Source: an uncultured Eubacteriales bacterium (GTDB lineage: Bacteria; Bacillota; Clostridia; Christensenellales; Borkfalkiaceae). Taken from it: a stretch of DNA of 7,892 nucleotides. The stretch lies in NCBI GenBank assembly GCA_949745625.1, contig CATJZR010000028.1, forward strand, positions 1 to 7,892, written 5' to 3'. A model generated the notes under the pieces. That model saw only the letters and a list, made by a program, of their open reading frames with translations, ran no database searches and was not told the origin of the DNA. Made by a program: the position numbers and the translations under genes. Of the stretch, positions 6,068 through 7,892 are shown in pieces; position 1 is the first letter of the stretch, and every line of letters starts with the position of its first letter.

Positions 6068-7892
6068 TTACCTTGCTCCATTGTCCCCTGTTGTACCGTC
6101 TGCGCCAGGTTGACCGTTACGTTTATTATTTGGTGTTAGACCAACAGCACCTGCAGAACCACCAGATTTGCCGCTTCCCGCCTTTAACTCGGCATTTGTG
6201 CAGGTTATGCTTATTGAAGAACCGCCGTTTCCTCCATTACCGCCGTTTCCCGCATCACCGCCTTTACTGCCATTGGGATACCAGCTATTGTTATGTCCTT
6301 TACCGCCGTTTCCACCGTTTCCGCCTTGACCGCCATCACCGCCAGATGCTTTTATTTTGTTACCTGTAATTTTTAAAGTATTAGTTTTTATCCCGCAACC
6401 ACCGCTTCCGCCTTGTCCGGCATTACCGCCATGACCGCCATGGTCAGGGTCGTCCAAACCGGTATCACGGTTATCTGCGCCATGACCGCCATGACCGCCT
6501 ATGCCCGCTGTACCTCCTACAACCTGCATTATTCCTGAGTTGTTTATCGAAAGCGTATTTACTGAAATAGCATCACCGCCGTCACCGCCTTTGCCGCCGT
6601 TACCGCCTGAACCGCATTGTCCGTATCCGGAAAGACCGCCACTATGAACAGTACCGTTGCCGCCATTACCACCATTGCCGCCGTTGCCGCCAAAAATCAA
6701 AGCCTCTGCGGTAGATGCTATAACGATGTAAACTGTATTTCCTAATATCGCAACGTCTCCTTTCGCGCCCGAAGTGCCGTCATCACCGTCTTCAGCCGAA
6801 AGTTTATCGGGAGTATGAGTCTTCCCATCCAAACCGGCGCTGCCGCTTTCACCTCTTAATGTACAAGAGCCGACAAAACTCAACGTCACCGTATATTGCG
6901 CAGAAACTTCGGAAGCGTCTATTGCAGACTTACCGCTTGCAGAAGTAATATTAAAGTTGCATAATTCAAGGCTGACATCAGAATATCTGTTTTCGAACTT
7001 AATCTGCGAATTGGTAAAGGTTTTCGTTACGTTACCTATTAAGCCTATGCTGCCGCACAAAGACGTTATCGAATACGTTTTATTATCCGTCAGGTCGTTC
7101 GAAACGTCATATCTGATTATATAAAAATTGGGGAAAGCCGCCGCAAACGCTCTGCTTTCGCTTTCGGAATATAAATTAAATCCGTTGCGCGTTACGCTGT
7201 CTACGGCGTTAATATTTGAACTGTTATTAAGTTCGGCAACCATATTATCGACCGTTAAGGTTTTAAAGCTGTAATTTGTACCGCTCCCCAACTTTAACGA
7301 ACCTAAATTCTGAATAACCTTTTCCAAATTATATACTGCTCTTGCGGTCGTAAGCGTAGAATAGTTGGAAACCGATTCTTTTTGTGCGGAGTTTAATCCG
7401 CCGTACGCGCTTTCAGCCTCGGATATGCTTGCATTACTGTTAACCGTGACTGTCCCTATATTTTTAATTTTTAAAATAACCGCGTAAATCTTAGTTGCAT
7501 CGGCAAGCTTATCGTAATTGCCTACTATGTTTTTCTGACTTGACGTAAGGGCGTTATAAGCTTTTTCGGCGGCAGTAATTGCGTTACCCTTGCTTTCCGA
7601 GACCGTGCCTATTTCGTTTATTAAAACGACCGTGGAATATACTGCGCGCGCATCGGTCAAATCGGAATAATTGCTGACCTTTGCCTTTTGCGACGCGTTC
7701 AGCGACGCATATCCCGTCTCTGCTCGTTCAATGGCAGACAAACTATTCGGCATTATCTTGCCGAGCCCGCCTATCAAGGCTACGACTGCGTATATTGACG
7801 CTGCGTCGGTCAAATCGGAATAGTTGGTAACTCTAAGCTTTAAATTGTCGGCAAGATTTTTATAAAGATTTTGCGCGGCAGTCACCGCATTC
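6068..7892 (-). CDS. Large modular repeat protein, probably cell-surface or secreted; 5' end outside window
   Basis: The frame is open to the right edge. A GTG at 7885-7883 lies within a repeat and is not a credible start, so at least 607 residues are the C-terminal part. From the N-terminal side: four 51-residue helical repeats (7892-7289); a mixed beta region (about 7285-6860) with alternating hydrophobic strands such as SLELCNFNIT and YTVTLSFVGSCTLRG, like beta-solenoid carbohydrate-binding-type proteins of clostridia; two short collagen-like Gly-X-Y runs (6853-6758); then four modules of paired strands plus Gly-Gly-X-rich segments ending at the TAA. The composition (Gly, Asn, Ser, Thr rich, few Cys) fits an exported protein. 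A signal peptide would be outside the window. The C-terminus (DGTTGDNGAR) has no LPxTG, membrane anchor or SLH domain, so anchoring must be elsewhere or absent. An adhesin or matrix role is inference only. Confidence 0.85.
   Translation of the reverse strand, partial: NAVTAAQNLYKNLADNLKLRVTNYSDLTDAASIYAVVALIGGLGKIMPNSLSAIERAETGYASLNASQKAKVSNYSDLTDARAVYSTVVLINEIGTVSESKGNAITAAEKAYNALTSSQKNIVGNYDKLADATKIYAVILKIKNIGTVTVNSNASISEAESAYGGLNSAQKESVSNYSTLTTARAVYNLEKVIQNLGSLKLGSGTNYSFKTLTVDNMVAELNNSSNINAVDSVTRNGFNLYSESESRAFAAAFPNFYIIRYDVSNDLTDNKTYSITSLCGSIGLIGNVTKTFTNSQIKFENRYSDVSLELCNFNITSASGKSAIDASEVSAQYTVTLSFVGSCTLRGESGSAGLDGKTHTPDKLSAEDGDDGTSGAKGDVAILGNTVYIVIASTAEALIFGGNGGNGGNGGNGTVHSGGLSGYGQCGSGGNGGKGGDGGDAISVNTLSINNSGIMQVVGGTAGIGGHGGHGADNRDTGLDDPDHGGHGGNAGQGGSGGCGIKTNTLKITGNKIKASGGDGGQGGNGGNGGKGHNNSWYPNGSKGGDAGNGGNGGNGGSSISITCTNAELKAGSGKSGGSAGAVGLTPNNKRNGQPGADGTTGDNGAR
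6071..6757 (-). repeat. Four beta-strand-pair plus Gly-Gly-X modules of about 60 residues
   Basis: Modules lie at 6757-6572, 6571-6392, 6391-6218 and 6217-6071. Each opens with two short strands (VAILGNTVYIVIAS, ISVNTLSINNSGIMQV, IKTNTLKITGNKIKA, SISITCTNAELKA) and continues into a Gly-rich stretch of up to about 40 residues. The clearest such stretch encodes GGN four times at 6691-6653. Gly codons vary between GGC, GGT and GGA, so the peptide pattern, not just the DNA, is conserved. Confidence 0.8.
6758..6853 (-). other. Collagen-like Gly-X-Y segments within the repeat protein
   Basis: Gly recurs every third residue in two runs of four triplets (GESGSAGLDGKT and GDDGTSGAKGDV) separated by a short acidic, Pro-containing linker. 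A third short run, GQPGADGTTGDNG, lies at the very C-terminus. These runs are too short to be sure of a triple helix; they may instead start and end the Gly-rich fold. Confidence 0.55.
7289..7892 (-). repeat. Four tandem 51-residue (153-bp) helical repeats
   Basis: Units lie at 7892-7739 (entered from outside the window), 7738-7586, 7585-7433 and 7432-7289. The consensus is roughly AI..AE.AY..L...QK..V.NY..L..A..VY.....I..IGTV. The two marker Tyr residues recur exactly every 51 codons in all four units with no insertions. Such three-helix repeats are widespread in Bacillota surface proteins, where they act as stalks or spacers. More copies probably lie beyond the right edge. Confidence 0.88.

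Noticed and set aside
6068..6110. Sortase (LPxTG) or other C-terminal anchor on the repeat protein
   Set aside because: The C-terminus ends in DGTTGDNGAR with no hydrophobic segment, LPxTG-like motif or basic tail beyond one Arg.
6073..6369. Plus-strand Leu/His/Arg-rich frame of 98 codons
   Set aside because: It is the antisense reading of the Gly-rich repeats, whose low-complexity DNA lacks stops on both strands.
6653..6691. CRISPR-like or satellite array suggested by regular CCGCC/CCACC triplets
   Set aside because: The 9-bp periodicity simply encodes repeated GGN triplets in frame; there are no spacers or constant repeats.
7883..7885. GTG as a start codon for the repeat protein
   Set aside because: The frame continues upstream to the window edge as N-A-V-T-A-A, matching the repeat consensus NAITAAEKAY, so the codon is internal.

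Overview
The window most likely comes from an uncultured gut-type member of the Bacillota (class Clostridia). This is inferred from a moderate base composition, Shine-Dalgarno-type starts, a Bacillota-style Hsp33 with the four-cysteine zinc switch, and a large secreted-type protein made of the 'Y..L...QK..V.NY..L..A...Y' helical repeats and Gly-Gly-Asn-rich blocks common in such genomes. No marker in the window fixes the genus.

Layout. (1) Positions 1-523, plus strand: the 3' part of a Sel1-repeat protein whose start lies outside the window. (2) Positions 524-630: a short convergent intergenic stretch ending in a 20-bp perfect hairpin with T runs on both strands, a shared bidirectional terminator. 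(3) Positions 616-5912, minus strand: a tightly packed five-gene operon, read from right to left. It encodes a six-helix membrane protein with a charged cytoplasmic tail, a class I SAM-dependent methyltransferase, the redox-switched chaperone Hsp33 (hslO), a TPR protein with a cyclin/TFIIB-like C-terminus, and a small helical-repeat protein. Successive genes are separated by 8 nt or overlap by 4, 4 and 1 nt, so they are almost certainly co-transcribed and translationally coupled. A good sigma-A-type promoter sits just upstream at 5944-5972. (4) Positions 5913-6067: a regulatory gap with that promoter, three direct TTGTAAA copies and the terminator hairpin of the next gene. (5) Positions 6068-7892, minus strand: the C-terminal 607 residues of a large modular, probably secreted protein, running off the right edge. 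It has at least four 51-residue helical repeats, a beta-rich probable solenoid domain, collagen-like Gly-X-Y stretches, and four alternating modules of paired beta strands and Gly-Gly-X-rich segments.

The operon is anchored only by Hsp33, an oxidation-activated holdase. The TPR and helical-repeat proteins are scaffold-type proteins of unknown partner, and the methyltransferase substrate is unknown. A role around proteostasis or the envelope is possible but inferred from context only. The most unusual objects are the Gly-Gly-X/beta modular surface protein and the TPR protein with a cyclin-like tail. No RNA genes, CRISPR arrays, insertion sequences or phage genes were recognised.
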